This document shows positions 11,422-23,472 of a stretch of 64,000 nt of DNA, piece by piece. The notes below the pieces were generated by a model. That model saw only the letters and a list, made by a program, of their open reading frames with translations, made no database searches and was not told the DNA's origin. The position numbers were made by a program, and so were the translations under genes. Origin of the DNA: Eutreptiella sp. 'Long Island Sound 2002' (lineage: Eukaryota; Euglenozoa; Euglenophyceae; Eutreptiales; Eutreptiaceae); NCBI GenBank assembly GCA_964036045.1, contig OZ038381.1:66898242-66962241 (forward strand), in the 5' to 3' direction. The stretch's first letter is position 1; each line of letters starts with the position of its first letter.

Positions 11422-12788
11422 AGAGCATTGTCACCTGCTCGGAAAGAGATAAAGAGGATAGGAGGATCCCGTTTGTTCCTTGGCACTCCCCTCATTGTTG
11501 GAGGGTACCACATACACCTTGGCCACCCGCCCAAGTAATGGGGGGGGTGGGGGGGAAGAACTCAAAAGAATGAACTCCCTCCTATCACCACTAAACCTAA
11601 AAGCATAGCCTCAGCAGATCAAAGATAGACAAATGCAACGTCAACGACCGGTCTACATAAACAGACCACAAACAAATATATGATGCTTGAACTGCATAGC
11701 ATGAACCCCTCGCATGACCCGCACTCCCACCAAGAGACATGAGAGTAATGGATCACCTCCAGGAGATATTGGTATTCAGGGGGGGTCATGATGCATCATG
11801 AAAAGCATAGACACGGACCATGCAGATTTTTTTTTCATTTTCAGAAAACCCACTTTTTTGCCAAGAATTTTTGAATGTCCAGTTTTCCAAATCATCGGAC
11901 TGCAGGTGCAAGATGAGCTCAAACAGACGCCGCCATTGTGTCTGGCTCGTGAACAAATGGTGGTGGATCCGGTCGTATGGTCCCAAAGTGCCCATAATGC
12001 GGACAAATGAGAAAACAATTTTCTACTAAAAATAGTAACATTTGTTACTGAAAATAGCGCAGGCGAAAAATGGAGATCTCCAAACTGAGGGACCTTGGAG
12101 GGAAACCGACCTCATCAATGCAACCGCGCCACTTATTTGGTGACACTTATTCAGACGAAACGCGAAACGGGGCTGGTAGGACCGAGATCTAAAAGTAGAA
12201 TTTTCTTACTAAAAATAGAACAAAACTAGAACGTGATGTGCTAAAAATACAAATGGTACTCAGGGAGGGTCTTAGCACATCTGGTGGGCCCCATTGCGTC
12301 CTTCTACCTTCCAATAGGTCAAATTATACCAAAGCGGTGGGAAAACAAAGCAACAAGACAACGCACAGAAAAGCCGACTTCATATCCCCCGGGAACTCTG
12401 GAATTGCAACCCAGAAATCCACGAACAATCCCATTAAGCCGTGGTGCCGCTCCCGCCAATGCACTTACCAAAGGCTCCATCAAAAAAAAATAAGGATATA
12501 TGACTGGGTCTTGACAAATCTTGATCCGTAGGAATCTCCTTAGCAAGCGGCAACCGACCGTGCACAGAAAAAACATGAACACAGTCCAACACTGATCTTG
12601 GTTCCATATACCCGTCTCATGTCAAGAAAATTGGGATGGGGGGTAGTTTGGGAGGTATTCAGCCATTGTATGTGCATCCCTGCTGCAAATTAAGCAAAAA
12701 CAAACAATCGTGTCAAAGGTGAAGGGAGAGTCATCTCAATCCCGTTTGTGCATGATCAAATGCACCAAGACATTCTGGACATCAAGAG
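11422..12788. other. Untranslated or decayed end of Ty3-A
   Basis: No coding is supported. It contains a G-run at 11538-11554 and lies between the putative LTR with its polypurine tract and the end of the chromodomain frame. It probably represents the 3' non-coding part of the element on the minus strand. Confidence 0.35.
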
Positions 12789-13965
12789 TCATTCCCTTTT
12801 TCTTGAGATAGTCCAGCCAAACTGTGGTATACCTGGGCACAAAACTCCCTGGACGCTCCCACGAGTCACACAAAGCAGCACATTTCTCCAACAAACCTTG
12901 TATAGCCTCTCCCCTGGCATGGCGGGGTCCTGCTGGTCTGTTAGGATGCGCTCCGCGGTATAGTCATCCTCCCCACCATCATCGCCGGAGTCCAGGTCGC
13001 CCGCCTTGAACTCAAACGTCACCGCTCGCCCGCTGGGATCTGGCGCCCGTGGTCGGAGTTCTGTATGGTCCCGATTTTGGACTTTGTTGTCTCCCACCTG
13101 GACGGCATACAAATCTTGCCCAATCTTGCGCACGATGACCCCTGGGATATACCACGATTGTTGGCGATGCCGGGTTAGCACGTCCTTGTGATGGCGATCC
13201 ACTCAAACGATGTCCTTGAGAAAGTACTTGTGGATGTCGCCTGCCTTGAAGTACTTGGCCCTCCTCTCATGCGCATCATGCAAAGACTTGCAAACCTTGG
13301 CCGCAGTGGAATCAGCTCCGCTCATCATTGCGTCCGCACCTCGAGCAACCTTGCCATGGTTCATCCAAGGGAGAGTTTGAGACACTCGATACCGTAGGAA
13401 ACAAATGCGGTGCGGAGACAATCCTGTAGGCCCCGGTAAGTCATGCAAGGCTTGTAAAACCCTCCAAAGAGAGTGAAACGAATTCCTCCCCGGCTCCTCG
13501 ATGTGCAATTGGTGGACCTTCTCGAACATCTGCCTGTCGGCGACCTTCGCGCGGTTGTTTGACGGGCTGTGATACGCCACGGTCTTGGCATGTCGAATTC
13601 CAATATGCTTGCGAATGCTGTTGAACAAGAAGCCCACAAATTGACTCCCCTGCTCGCTGCATATGACTGCTGGGACGTCGAAGATTGTCAGCCAATGCCC
13701 AAAGATGGCTTGGGCGACGGTCTTGGCTTGGAGGCCTACCCATGCTTCTCTTTCTTGTCCTTCTTCCTGGACTTCTTACCCGGAACCCCCGCAATATACC
13801 CTCTAGTTGGTTCACGGCGGAAATAATGCAATCATATTTTTCCCCCTCAACCGTGACCTCGGGCATGGCAAAAACGTCCATGGAAATGGAGCGCATCGGT
13901 GCCTCCGGGATCGCCAAATAAACCGGGTTCCCTGCTGTGGAGTGGGTCGGGCCTACACACGGCAC
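12789..13965 (-). pseudogene. Ty3-A integrase and chromodomain
   Basis: The minus-strand frame fragments give an integrase core (AMPEVTVEGEKYDCIISAVNQ, first Asp region; FNSIRKHIGIRHAKTVAYHSPSNNRAKV, where the catalytic Glu of the usual N-G-x-x-E reads otherwise), then CxxDLPGPTGLSPHRICF, a linker RHHKDVLTRHRQQSWY, and a chromodomain-like tail DDYTAERILT...LYKVCWR. Breaks: a frameshift inside the core (about 13640-13800) and an in-frame TGA at 13203-13205 between KDIV and VDRHHKD, where Trp is expected. The product would insert element DNA and tether it to modified histones. The copy is inactive. Confidence 0.75.
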
Positions 13966-14237
13966 AATAGCGGTAACGGCTCGGTTTGTTCGTTCAATCC
14001 CCTGTAATCAACAACCAATCTCCATTCACCCTTCTCCTTCTTTGGAACGATGAAGACTGGGCTTGCCCACTCACTATCGGAGGGTTCAATCCAACCACGC
14101 TCAATGAATTCCATGAAGAACCTCTTCATTGCTTCCGCTCGCTCTCCTTGGAGTTCATATTCCCGGTGCAGATAAATGCACACCCTCAGAATGAGAGAGT
14201 ACATCAACACTCTCCGTAGGGTCACTCTTTTCTTCAA
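13953..14237 (-). pseudogene. Ty3-A reverse transcriptase, N-terminal fragment
   Basis: It contains FFMEFIERGWIEPSDSEWASP, VFIVPKKEKGEWRLVVDYRGLN, the fingers region of Ty3-type reverse transcriptase. The sequence stops after GLNEQTE and joins integrase DNA within about 10 bases. The palm with YxDD, the thumb and RNase H are therefore deleted. Confidence 0.8.
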
Positions 14238-14997
14238 ACATGACCCTCATCCGCACGGCCTCTACCCTCCTGATGAACGCTTCATCACCAGTGGGTTGGA
14301 ACTGTGAACCATCAACCAAGAAAGCCTTGGTACTCCATGCTTGTCCCTTGGCGGGCATTGGTATACCCTTGGCGCCGATGAACAACTGCTCCTCAGGTCC
14401 AAATTGCATCTCGTTGAGGGTGATGGAGTCCAAAGTTGGTTTAAGATCCTCCAACGGACATGGGCTGGATCCTAAGTCCGTCACGACCAGGATACCCATT
14501 GCTCCATCCGCATCAATCTTGTTCACTGTACGTCTGGTGTCTTCTTGAGCACCATGCCAGTACATGGGCCCCCACTCTTTCAATCCCCAATGCTTGCACC
14601 ACGCAGAGTCCCCCTTGTGCCAATGCCTCGTACACTTCCTCAGCTGGGGGGCATCCCGGGAAGCAAATACGTCCGTCTTGGCCTTTTCACCTCCAAGTTG
14701 TTGAACGATGCGATTGTACACTTGTGACGCCATGCCATATTTCATGATATGACCTCCGCGGTCCCCATTGAACTTGGTACTCACGGTCTTGACCGCACGC
14801 AGGAGTCCTTTCCTCATCTCCGGTCCACTGAGATAATCCTGGGGCATGGTCCGTAGATAGCCAAGTAAGACGCTCCTTGTCCTCTCAAACCAATGTTGCA
14901 CGGTGGGGAAGAGCTCCAATGGTCCCCCAGTGCCCCGGGGGTAACCCGAGGACACACAGTGATAAAAAAAAAGACCTCCAATGGTGTTGCTCACCAT
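14155..14997 (-). pseudogene. Ty3-A protease-RT linker with LFAS-like domain
   Basis: It contains DVFASRDAPQLRKCTRHW, WCKHWGLKEWGPMYWHG and MGILVVTDLGSSPCPLEDL. The order (D/E-x-FAS, C/K-rich turn, aromatic W/Y block, hydrophobic strand followed by a P-rich loop) matches that of the corresponding region in the young Ty3-Y pol (VELFASDKQHVLDLYCSK ... MVLCSPDWGAHGG). Similar 'DLFAS' segments are known to me from DIRS-type retroelements, next to their reverse transcriptase. The role is unknown. The frame then reads into QFQPTGDEAFIRRVEAVRMRVMF just before the reverse transcriptase fragment. Confidence 0.5.
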
Positions 14998-14999
14998 AA

Positions 15000-16060
15000 A
15001 TTCCTACTCAATAGTAATATCCCGATCGCAAATATCCGAATCTGCCGATCGCCACTGTGGCTTGATCCCACATGTTGACCTCCATCAGCTTTTTTGGTGC
15101 ATGGGGGTTGCCCCCCGGCGAGCATAACACAAAAGCGGCCTAACCACGGGCAAGTGAGCGTTCATGGCGAGCCGAAGTTCATCGAAGGACAGCAGCCATA
15201 TGTACAGTAACTCAGGGGGTGTGACCCTGCTCCAAAATGCACCAAAGGCCTGGTTACTGTGGGCTGTGGCTTCGCCATTAGCCCTGTGGTTGGTGTTATG
15301 ACGCAAGACGAATCGAAAATAAAAGGGACTCTATATATATTTATATATATATATATATATAGAAATCAGAAACAAACAAGTAACCCCGGCCATAGATCAT
15401 CTGGGGTACCATAAAAGACCTCCAGTTAAGTGGAAACCACTGACTTCTCCATACGTCTGGGGAAAGTCAGGAAAGAAACTGAGAATCACGGAAACGTCCT
15501 CACACTTCCAAAATCATCATGGAGTCACCACGCTATATAGGATTCCGTACTCCAGTCCTGAATGGTGTACGAAAAGGAAAAGAGCATCAAAAATCCGCTG
15601 ACACAAACGTGGTCCCATCTCATCGATCTGTCAAATGGTGTCAAGAAATTAGGGGGGGGGGCTGCAGATCGCAGGTGGTGAAGATGAGGAGGACGGGGAA
15701 GAATGACAAATAGAAAAAAGAAAAAGAGGGGGGGAGAAACTCGTCACCCGGAGACCAAAGCGGGGCAGAAACCCCCCAGTCGCTTGCGGAGCTTAGTTTC
15801 TTTTCGCGATGGCTTTTTTAGGGTAAAGTGTTTCTATGTGGGTAGTTACGGTAAATTAAGTAGTTGGGCTTTGGTTTTTTTGTTTTTGCTGTGAACGTGT
15901 CTGTGTTTGTGGGGGTGTTTATTGGCGACCGTTGTGTTTGACCTCCATCAGCTTGTCTCTCTTTTCGTTCGTCAATCCGCTTCTCCTTGGGGACGTTTTT
16001 GGGGTGGGCTTGGAAGTATGCCCGCTTGTCCTCCTCCTATACCTTGCACGTTTTGGGGTT
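15000..16060. other. Ty3-A internal DNA without clear coding
   Basis: It includes a (TA)n-type tract at 15337-15361 and G-rich runs near 15650-15662. It lies between the LFAS region and the zinc-knuckle remnant on the minus strand and probably holds insertions plus decayed protease sequence. I cannot name anything in it. Confidence 0.3.
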
Positions 16061-16125
16061 CTGCTTATGGGATTACCCTTTCCCATAGCAGACCCAGCAC
16101 CGACCATGTTCCTGCCGCTACTCGG
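16060..16125 (-). pseudogene. Ty3-A zinc-knuckle remnant
   Basis: The minus strand reads RCWVCYGKG-stop-SHKQNPKTCK, a Cys-x2-Cys...His...Cys arrangement like the nucleocapsid knuckle of Gag. The in-frame stop is TAA. Spacing to His and the last Cys is longer than the usual CX2CX4HX4C. Confidence 0.4.
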
Positions 16126-16446
16126 TAAAGCTCAACAGGGGATTTCCAATTCTCTGCGGCTACTTTCCTTGACGGGGTGATGCTTTCCTCCACTTGGCCT
16201 TGTCATGACCATACGCTTTTGTGTTGTGGGTCACGAACGCGGAGAAGTGTGCATCTTCATGATCTTCACGAGTCATGTACTCCCCGCCGGACGACGTTTT
16301 TCCATCCTCCGACCCTGGATCTTAACATCTGTCTCCGCTGACGGTTGGATCTTGTTGGATGGTGGGATAATTCCGATCGTCACGGTGCTCGCAATTCCCA
16401 TGGCTGTGACAGTCCTTAATGTGAGCTTCGTGCTTGGAATTTAGCT

Positions 16447-18291
16447 TCAATATTGGAAGATTGAGTCCAGGCTCATGCGGGCTGGGATCATCTGCATCCT
16501 CAGCTTCTCTCCACTACTGCACTCGACATTGTTGAGCCTCAGCAACCGTCCCCGAGCCGTGTCCCCAACCACCTCAACGTAGCCCGAATTCATCATGGAG
16601 ATCATCCGGTCGGGCCCTCCCAGGTTTCTCTGGATGTATTCCATGATACGAGGATGTTGATCTTCCGGCGACATAATGCGTACTGCCATGCGCTTCTTCG
16701 CCCGCTTCTTTTCTTCGTCTTCCACACGCTTCTTCCAGTACGATGGTTGCACATCACCCAGGAGATGGCCAATCTTGCTTGATTTGGACCAATCTTCCAC
16801 CTGCTTCAGAAGCCGCCGGTCCTCACAGCGATACCTCCTCCAATCCCTCAACTGCCGTTCTCTACCCTCCGAGTTAAGGGGTATTGACCAAGGATCGTTC
16901 AACTTTTGGTTTGGAGCATCAACTCTTTCTTCCTGCTCCAACCAATCCAGGCATTGCTCCTCCGTACTGACCCTCTTCTCCCGGATATGATCAAGTGAAT
17001 TCGCCTTTAGCTCCGAGGCCAAAGGGTGTGGGAAAGTGCGACATGCCCACTTGTCACGGGCATCCTGCCGCATCTCACCCGCAACTTCTTCGGCACAATT
17101 CTCTCAGTCGAGGATGAAGTTCTGGAGGTTGGCAGGATTGGCATCGTAGTAGGGAATTTTCACAGCCTGAACGTCTTCGAGCCTCACGGCATCCCCAACA
17201 TCCAAAGCGTTGACGCCCCGGAGGCGTATTCTTCCCGAGCTCCCATTGCTTGGGGAGTGGGAATATACACCCCTTATTTCCATGTCTTCACACGGCCCGG
17301 GCTCAGCTTCTCGCACGCTTGGACCTCCCATAGTCCAAATTCCCGACCGCGGGTACCGCACACATGCATCTTCCGCTCCTCCACTTGAACCATCTCGGCG
17401 AGCCACTGACCTCGAGGCTTCTTCGTCCACATGTGCCGCATAGGCAGCTCTGGCGTCGAACGCCACCACGGCTGGAGGACTGCTCATTTTGGTCTCAACG
17501 GTCTCCTCACCGTTATCCCGCTTGGGCGTAGACAATCCCCGAGCCTTTTTCAGGCGTCTTCTCCGCCAGCATGACACTTGCCGAACATAGTGGGATGTGC
17601 CTCAATATCGAGGGGTCAACCCGTGGCGGCCCGTAAGGCGCCGACTCCATGGGACCCTCTATGGGCGCCACTCCTTCCGCCGCTGTCCTCAAGGCCATCA
17701 CCGGTCTCAGCAAGGACTCCGGGGCAGGATGCCGTGGCAGGTCGGCGCCTGGTACCGGGACTTGCGTTGCAATTCCTCCACACTTCTCCAACCCCCTCAT
17801 CCTGTTCTCGACTGTCTCCAAGTACTTGATCATGTTGTCAACCACCCTTTGCTGCTGTACCAGCATGCTCTCCAACTTGGCCTCGTAGTCCTCTCAATGT
17901 AACCGGGTGGTCTTCAGATCGTTGTCGGAAATGGCCTGGTCCTCAAGAATTCCAGAGGTGGTGTCGTCCAAATTGTCGATCCTCTGAATAAGGGCATCTT
18001 TGTCCACCCGGGGATAACTTTCGATGAGGAAATCCACATGATACCAATGGCAGTGATCTCTACTCCCAGCTTTCTCGCACGCCGCCTTCTTGGTGTCGTC
18101 GTGAGGATGGCGGTCATCTCCTTCACGATCCCGTGGCAGGTTTCCCGGAGATCCACGCTCTTCTCTTCAACCCATGAGGGTATCGCCTGTCCTGTCACCG
18201 TCCATCCTCCCACCTTCTTCACCATCGCCCGTGAGCCTTGGGACTCTGGTGGTGGCTGCCCTTTGCGGCAATGATTCCCGTTCTGCGTCAT
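16447..18291 (-). pseudogene. Ty3-A gag
   Basis: On the minus strand, from about 18291 down, decayed frames give an acidic/helical N-terminal region (VKKVGGWTVTGQAIPSWVEEKS; later ESMLVQQQRVVDNMIKYLETVENRMRG), a variable middle, and a capsid-like region (IPYYDANPANLQNFILD, then ENCAEEVAGEMRQDARDKWACRTFP, then RRYRCEDRRLLKQVEDW). In-frame TGA codons lie at about 17104 (FILD-stop-ENC) and near 17896 (TRLH-stop-EDYE), both positions where TGG would fit. Several frameshifts are also present. Family: Gag of Ty3-type elements. The copy is not functional. Confidence 0.6.
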
Positions 18292-18299
18292 GAGTCAGG

Positions 18300-18815
18300 A
18301 TTCAGGATTCGGGGCGGTATGCGACCGGCCCGCCCGGAAATCTGGCTCTATGCCGGTACTATCCGAAGGGTAGCAAGTCTGATATCCCTCGGAATCTGAC
18401 GCAGCACTGAACATCCGGCAGACGGGGCTTGGCGTCATTTCCATCGCCGTTTTGGCATCCCCCTTGGACCGTTTTTGCCGACCGCGTTTGCGCTAGCGCC
18501 TAGTCTTTGAGCCGCTGTTGCAACTCGTGACCTCGTCAGATTTTTCTGTGGGTAGTCGGAGGTGACATGGTTTTCGACATTTTCCTTCACAAAAGGTAAC
18601 AATGTCCTCCATGTCGGTACCCATTCTTCTTTCCGAATATCTTCTTTCTTCTCGGGCTTCAACCGACAATTCCTGGAGGGTATCGTCAAAGGTGACCCGG
18701 GGTCCACTTGGGCAGGGCTCATGAGGGCCCAAGGTCCCCTGGTGGCGGTAGGCGGCAGGTAAACCATTGCTACCATAAAAAAGGTCTGTAGGACCACTCC
18801 AACAAATGCATTCTT
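18300..18815. other. No gene recognised
   Basis: Short frames only. It lies between the Ty3-A gag start and the satellite array. A copy of the 11013-11410 LTR would be expected here, but I do not see one. Confidence 0.35.
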
Positions 18816-20398
18816 CAGGGTCCAGACCGACAGAATTTCCGTTTATCCACCCCCCCCCCCCCCAAACGGTGCCGACAATGGGTTTTTTTCACCTCATGAG
18901 CCCGGCAGGGCACTTCAGGCACCCAACCCCCCTAGTTTGGGGGTGCTGAGTTCAATTATCAGCCTAATTCTTATCAACCAAGCGCTGGGGCATCCCAAAA
19001 TGCGGTTCTCAGGGTCCAGACCAACAGAATTTCCGTTTATTCACCCCCCCCCCCAAAAACGGTGCCGAAAAAGGGTTTTTTCACCTCGTGAGCCCAGCAG
19101 AGCACTTCAGGTACCCACCCCCCCTAATTTGGGGGTGCTGAGTTCAATTGTCAACCTAATTTTCATCAAGCAAGCGCTGGGACATCCCAAAATGCGTTTT
19201 TCAGGGTCTGGACCGAAAGAATTTCCGTTTAGCCACCCCCCCCCCCCCGAAACAGTGCCGAAAATGGGTTTTTTCATCTCGTGAGCCCGGCACGGCCATT
19301 CAGGTACCCACCCCCCCTAAATTGGGGGTGCTGAGTTCCATTATCAGCCCAATTATTATCAGCCAAGCGCTGGGACATCCCAAAATGCGTTTTTCATAGT
19401 CCGGACGGACAGAATTTCCGTTTATCCCACCCTCCCCTCCCAAACGGTGCCGAAAATCGGTTTTCACCTCGTAAGCCCGATAGGGCACTTCAGGTACCCA
19501 CCCCCCCTAATTTGGGAGTGCTGAAGTCCATTATCAGCCTACTTCTCATCAACCAAACGCTGGGACCTCCGAAAGTGCCTCTTTCGGGGTCCAGACCGAC
19601 GGACTTTCCGTTTAGCCCCCCCCCCCCCCCAAAACGGTGCCGAAAATTGGTTTTTTTCACCTCGTGAGCCCGGCAGGGCACTTCAGATACCCAGCCCCCT
19701 AATTTGGGGGTGCTGAGTTCAATTATTGGCCTAATTTTCATCAACCAAGCGCTGGGGCATCCCAAAATGCGTTTTTTCGGGGTCCAGACTGACAGGATTT
19801 CTGTTACCCCCCCCCCCAAACGGTGCCAAAAATGGGTTCTTTCATCTCGTGAGCCCGGCAGGGCACTTCAGGTACCCACCCCCCCTAATTTGGGGATGCT
19901 GAATTCCATTATCAGCCTAATTCCCATCAACCAAGCGCTGGGGCACCCGAAAATGCATTTTCTGGGTCCACACCGACAGAATCTCCGTTTAGCCCCCCCC
20001 CCCCCAAAACGGTGCCGAATATGGATTTTTTTTCACCTCGTGAGCCCGGAAGGGCACCTCACGTACCCACCCCCCCTATTTGGGGGTGCTGAGTTCAATA
20101 ATCAGCCCAATTCTTAACAACCAAGCGCTGGGACATCCCAGAATGCGTTCTTCAGGGTCCAGACCGTCAGGATTTCTATCACCCCCCCCCCCCCCACAAC
20201 GGTGCCAAAAATGGGTTTTTCATTGCGTGAGCCCGGCAGGGCACTTCACGTACCCCGCCCCCCTAATTTGAGGGAGCTGAATCAAATCATCAACCTAATT
20301 CCCATCAACCAAGCGCTGGGACACTCCAAAATGCGTTTTTCTAGGTCCAGACCGACAGAATTTTTGTTTAGCCACCCCCCCAAACGGTGCTGAAAATG
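18815..20398. repeat. Poly-C satellite array, left part
   Basis: About nine tandem units of roughly 185-193 bp. Each begins near GGGTCCAGACCGACAGAATTTCCGTTTA, followed by a run of 7-17 C, then AAACGGTGCCGAAAATGGGTTTTTTCACCTCGTGAGCCCGGCAGGGCACTTCAGGTACCC, a second short C-run, and CTAATTTGGGGGTGCTGAGTTCAATTATCAGCC. Units start at about 18820, 19011, 19204, 19398, 19587, 19780, 19965, 20156 and 20343. The array resumes after the Ty3-Y insertion at 31820. Confidence 0.9.
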
Positions 20399-21200
20399 GT
20401 TTTCAGCACTGTGTTTTTGCTTCTCCCACTGCTTGTTGTTGCTGTAGGGTGTCCTGCTGCTGGTTTTGGATGATGAAAAGCTTTTGTTTGTTGAAATACA
20501 GTAAAGCCAACTCAATCCAGGATAGCCCAAGCCAATAGTATGCAAGGAGAAGGTAATTCAGGATCAAAGCATGAAGGGCTGCAGTGAAAACAGTGAAAGA
20601 TGATTAGGTATTCACAGAAACTGCAACTCAGGATACAAATGAATGCATATTCACAGAGATAGCTGAAATGTTTTGGGAAAAGAGTTAGAAAACTGCCTCA
20701 GGATCACTCTCTCTCCATAGTGCCATCTTAGGAGATGTGCACTCTTTGTTTTGGCTCCCATATGTGCTGAGGTGGCATGGTATGTGGCGATGAGGTCACT
20801 GCCATGTCACATGGGATCTTCCTACTCAGTTGGGATCCTCCTACTTAGTTAGGCTGACCAGGAATTGAACCCAGGACCTCTCAAAAAGAGGTGTCTAACC
20901 CCCTATGGTGCATACCACTAGGGCAGATAAGTATTCATGGAAAAACATAGATAAATTCATAGGCTCTACCTTAGGTATGTCAGTGCTCAGTCAACTCAGG
21001 AAAAGATGTTTTACTTCTGATTGAAAGGGGATTAAGGGGTCCAGTCCATATCCTGATTGGGTGTTTGGTTCCATAGGTCAAAATGTGTTATCACCACTTT
21101 TGGCTGGACCAATACTAAGATAAAAATGCATGGATGTTCAGTGCATCTCTAATACAACTAGAGTATGTCCTAAAGCAATGGAAAAGCACTTTTTCTTACT
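20399..21200 (-). repeat. Ty3-Y 3' LTR
   Basis: This is the direct repeat of 31018-31819. In element sense it starts AGTAAGAAAAAGTGC and ends AGTGCTGAAAAC, so it lacks the common TG...CA ends if these boundaries are right. It carries a tRNA-like segment (see 20862-20932). Confidence 0.88.
20862..20932 (-). other. tRNA-like segment in LTR
   Basis: On the minus strand it reads CTGCCCTAGTGGTATGCACC (A-box-like), then AGGGGGTTAGACACCTCT (a possible anticodon arm), then TCCTGGGTTCAATTCCTGG (B-box GGTTCAATTCC with a pairable T-stem). The acceptor ends do not pair, so it is not a functional tRNA gene. The second LTR has the same segment near 31481-31551. It may be a SINE-type fossil or an internal Pol III promoter captured by the LTR. 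Confidence 0.45.
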
Positions 21201-21210
21201 CCCCCCTTGT
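21201..21210 (-). promoter_or_regulatory. Ty3-Y polypurine tract
   Basis: The minus strand reads ACAAGGGGGG immediately before the left LTR, in the position and composition of a plus-strand DNA primer. Confidence 0.75.
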
Positions 21211-23472
21211 GCTGTGGTGGCCACCACTGTCGCATTTTAGGAAAAAGGGAATTTTTCTTTGCTTTTCCTTGGTTTCCACATCTACTTTAAAATACCTACA
21301 GTCTCCCTCACACCGAAAAATGGGCGCTCACCATGGCTGACGTCCTTTTGCTGCTCTGATTGTACAGTTTCCTACAGAAGACTCAGCGCTCTTGGCGCTG
21401 CCGGGGCTCCTGTGGCTTGGTTGGGTTAGATTGGGAGCATGCCAAACATGTGCATATGCATCCCTTCCTCCAAGACGCAGCGTCCACACAACCCAAACGC
21501 AAGACACAGTATACACACTCGCATGGGTTCTCGTAAACCTGCTGGCGACCTGTGACCTGTCTTAGGGCGTAGGGAGTCGAAAAGAAATTAATTTGCCCCA
21601 TTGGTGGGGTCTTGGTTCTGCTCAGTCTCTCCAGGCACCTGCGTTTCGGCCCGAACACGGCCTACTCAGCGAGGCTGCGCGTGGGTATCTGCAGAGGCAG
21701 GAATGGGAGAATTATGGACGAATCCACGCAAAAACGAAGCGACGACACCAAAATCCGTCAAATGACGGCGCAGAATTTTTCTGAAACGACACACCTGAGC
21801 AGAATCCAATTGTGCATTTTCAGCACATTTTTATAGAAATTATAGTCATCTCTGGATTTTTTAAATCCAGAAATTCATACGTACAAAATGGCGGCGCGCA
21901 GGAGCGGCTCCTAGCGAAGCGCCGGAAAATGGAAAAATAATGGAATTATAAACGTATGTATCACGTAGTCTTGAAAATGACGAGACACACATTAATAAAC
22001 AAACATACAGATTCCACCCACACTAATAGAAGCTTCAAAAATTCAAGAATTCGAAAATCAATTGAAAAGACTTCAATGAATCAGGTATAAACTACAGGTA
22101 TGCTCGTCTTGCATGCCGCATACACATTGCTCGTCTCGAGTCTCCGTGACCGAGTCGTGTAGCAGCGTTAACAACGATAACCACGATAGAACGCGGTAGA
22201 GGGATTGATTAGAAAGATTGCAGATGATTAGCGGTCAGATCAGGGTGATTAGTCATACACACAAGTGCATAGCAACGTTCTTCGCGTGCGCCCCTTTTTT
22301 TTTCTCTCCTTGCTTCACTTCCCAGCGGTAGGTAAGGTAGGCACGCCCAGGCGGGGCCACCCCCTGGTGGAGTCAAGATTGTTGTGGAGATGGGCAGGTT
22401 TGCCCACGTGATCGTGCATAGTCGTGCATGCACACACGCATTAAAGGGTAGGCCACGCGAAGTGCGCACGGTAAACCTTGTTTAGGCTACCCAGGGGCTC
22501 CTCGGTACGTTCTTTAAGAGAACCTGAGGAGTCCCTTAACGCTTGCTTGCTTGATAAGGGTAGCTGCTCCATGCAGCGTGTTTGCGGACAGCGTATTATA
22601 GGGCACACTGAGAAGGGTATAATACCTGGAGTGTGCCTTGGTTCCTCCGCCGCAAACGCCCTTTCATTTGCCTTTGTTTTACAGGTGGGCAGGTAGGGTG
22701 AGTGGTGCAGCAGCAATTTTTTATGCCCTGCTAAACAGGGGCGCAGATCACACAAACAAGTAACTCCGCTCCGCCTGTGGCAGAGCAGGGAGTCCGACTT
22801 CATCGACATCTGCGCTTTGCACACGGGAGCACTCCTTCCCTCCAAGCCCTTGCAGGGGAAACGCGTTGTGGCGTCTCCTGTGAGGCCACAGTTGCTTAGC
22901 AGCGCTGTGTTCTCTTGTCACTTCACAGGTGGGTCGCTAGGACCCTCGAGAACTTCCTCTTCGCAACGCCAAGTAGAGTGTGCGTGTAGGAGTGGTAGTC
23001 CTGCGTGGGGGCTAGAGCCAGTTGCCCAGCGCTCGCCCACCAGGATGGTGCCACTGTAGGGTGTGTAGGACCTGTAGGGGGCGTGTCACTGTCCCACCCT
23101 TTTCCTGCAATTTTAGCCCGGTTGGTGGGCTGTGACAGTGGGTTAGGCTAGTGTTTTTGGCCACATAGCAAACAGGCGTTTTGCATGCCTTCATAGCTTT
23201 TGGCCACCCCTCCCTTTAGTAGACAGGTAGGTAGGGAAAACAATACCTGGATTAACACTCTGGGTATTCCCCCAAGGTTTTGCGCCAGCACAGAAATTGG
23301 GCGCATAGGGGAGGGGAGACCCGGGGCGTACCCCGTGGCATCAATAAGCCAACCCTCCAGGTTTAGCAAGGGCGCAGACTTGGGTATAATTAGGACACCA
23401 CTTCTGCGGCTTGCTCTCAGGACCTTAGGACTAGCACACTCACACATACGCTTTGGCAGGTAAGGGTAAGGT
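21211..23472 (-). other. Long 3' untranslated region of Ty3-Y
   Basis: About 2.3 kb lie between the pol stop and the polypurine tract, with no convincing frame on either strand. It contains phrases repeated with small variation around 22680 to 23230 (GGTGGGCAGGTAGGG, CAGGTGGGTCGCTAGG, AGACAGGTAGGTAGGG). It is unusually long for the position and may hold regulatory or packaging sequences. Confidence 0.5.

Noticed and set aside
11640-12600. Short frames as host genes
   Set aside because: None exceeds about 100 codons, none has a motif, and the stretch lies within the presumed end of Ty3-A.
18900-20400. Repeated frames reading ALGHPKMRFSGS in the satellite
   Set aside because: They are satellite units translated. 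Unit length varies and C-runs shift the frame, so there is no gene.
20862-20932. Functional tRNA gene
   Set aside because: Acceptor ends do not pair and the same sequence occurs in both LTRs, so it is a tRNA-like fossil or promoter at most.
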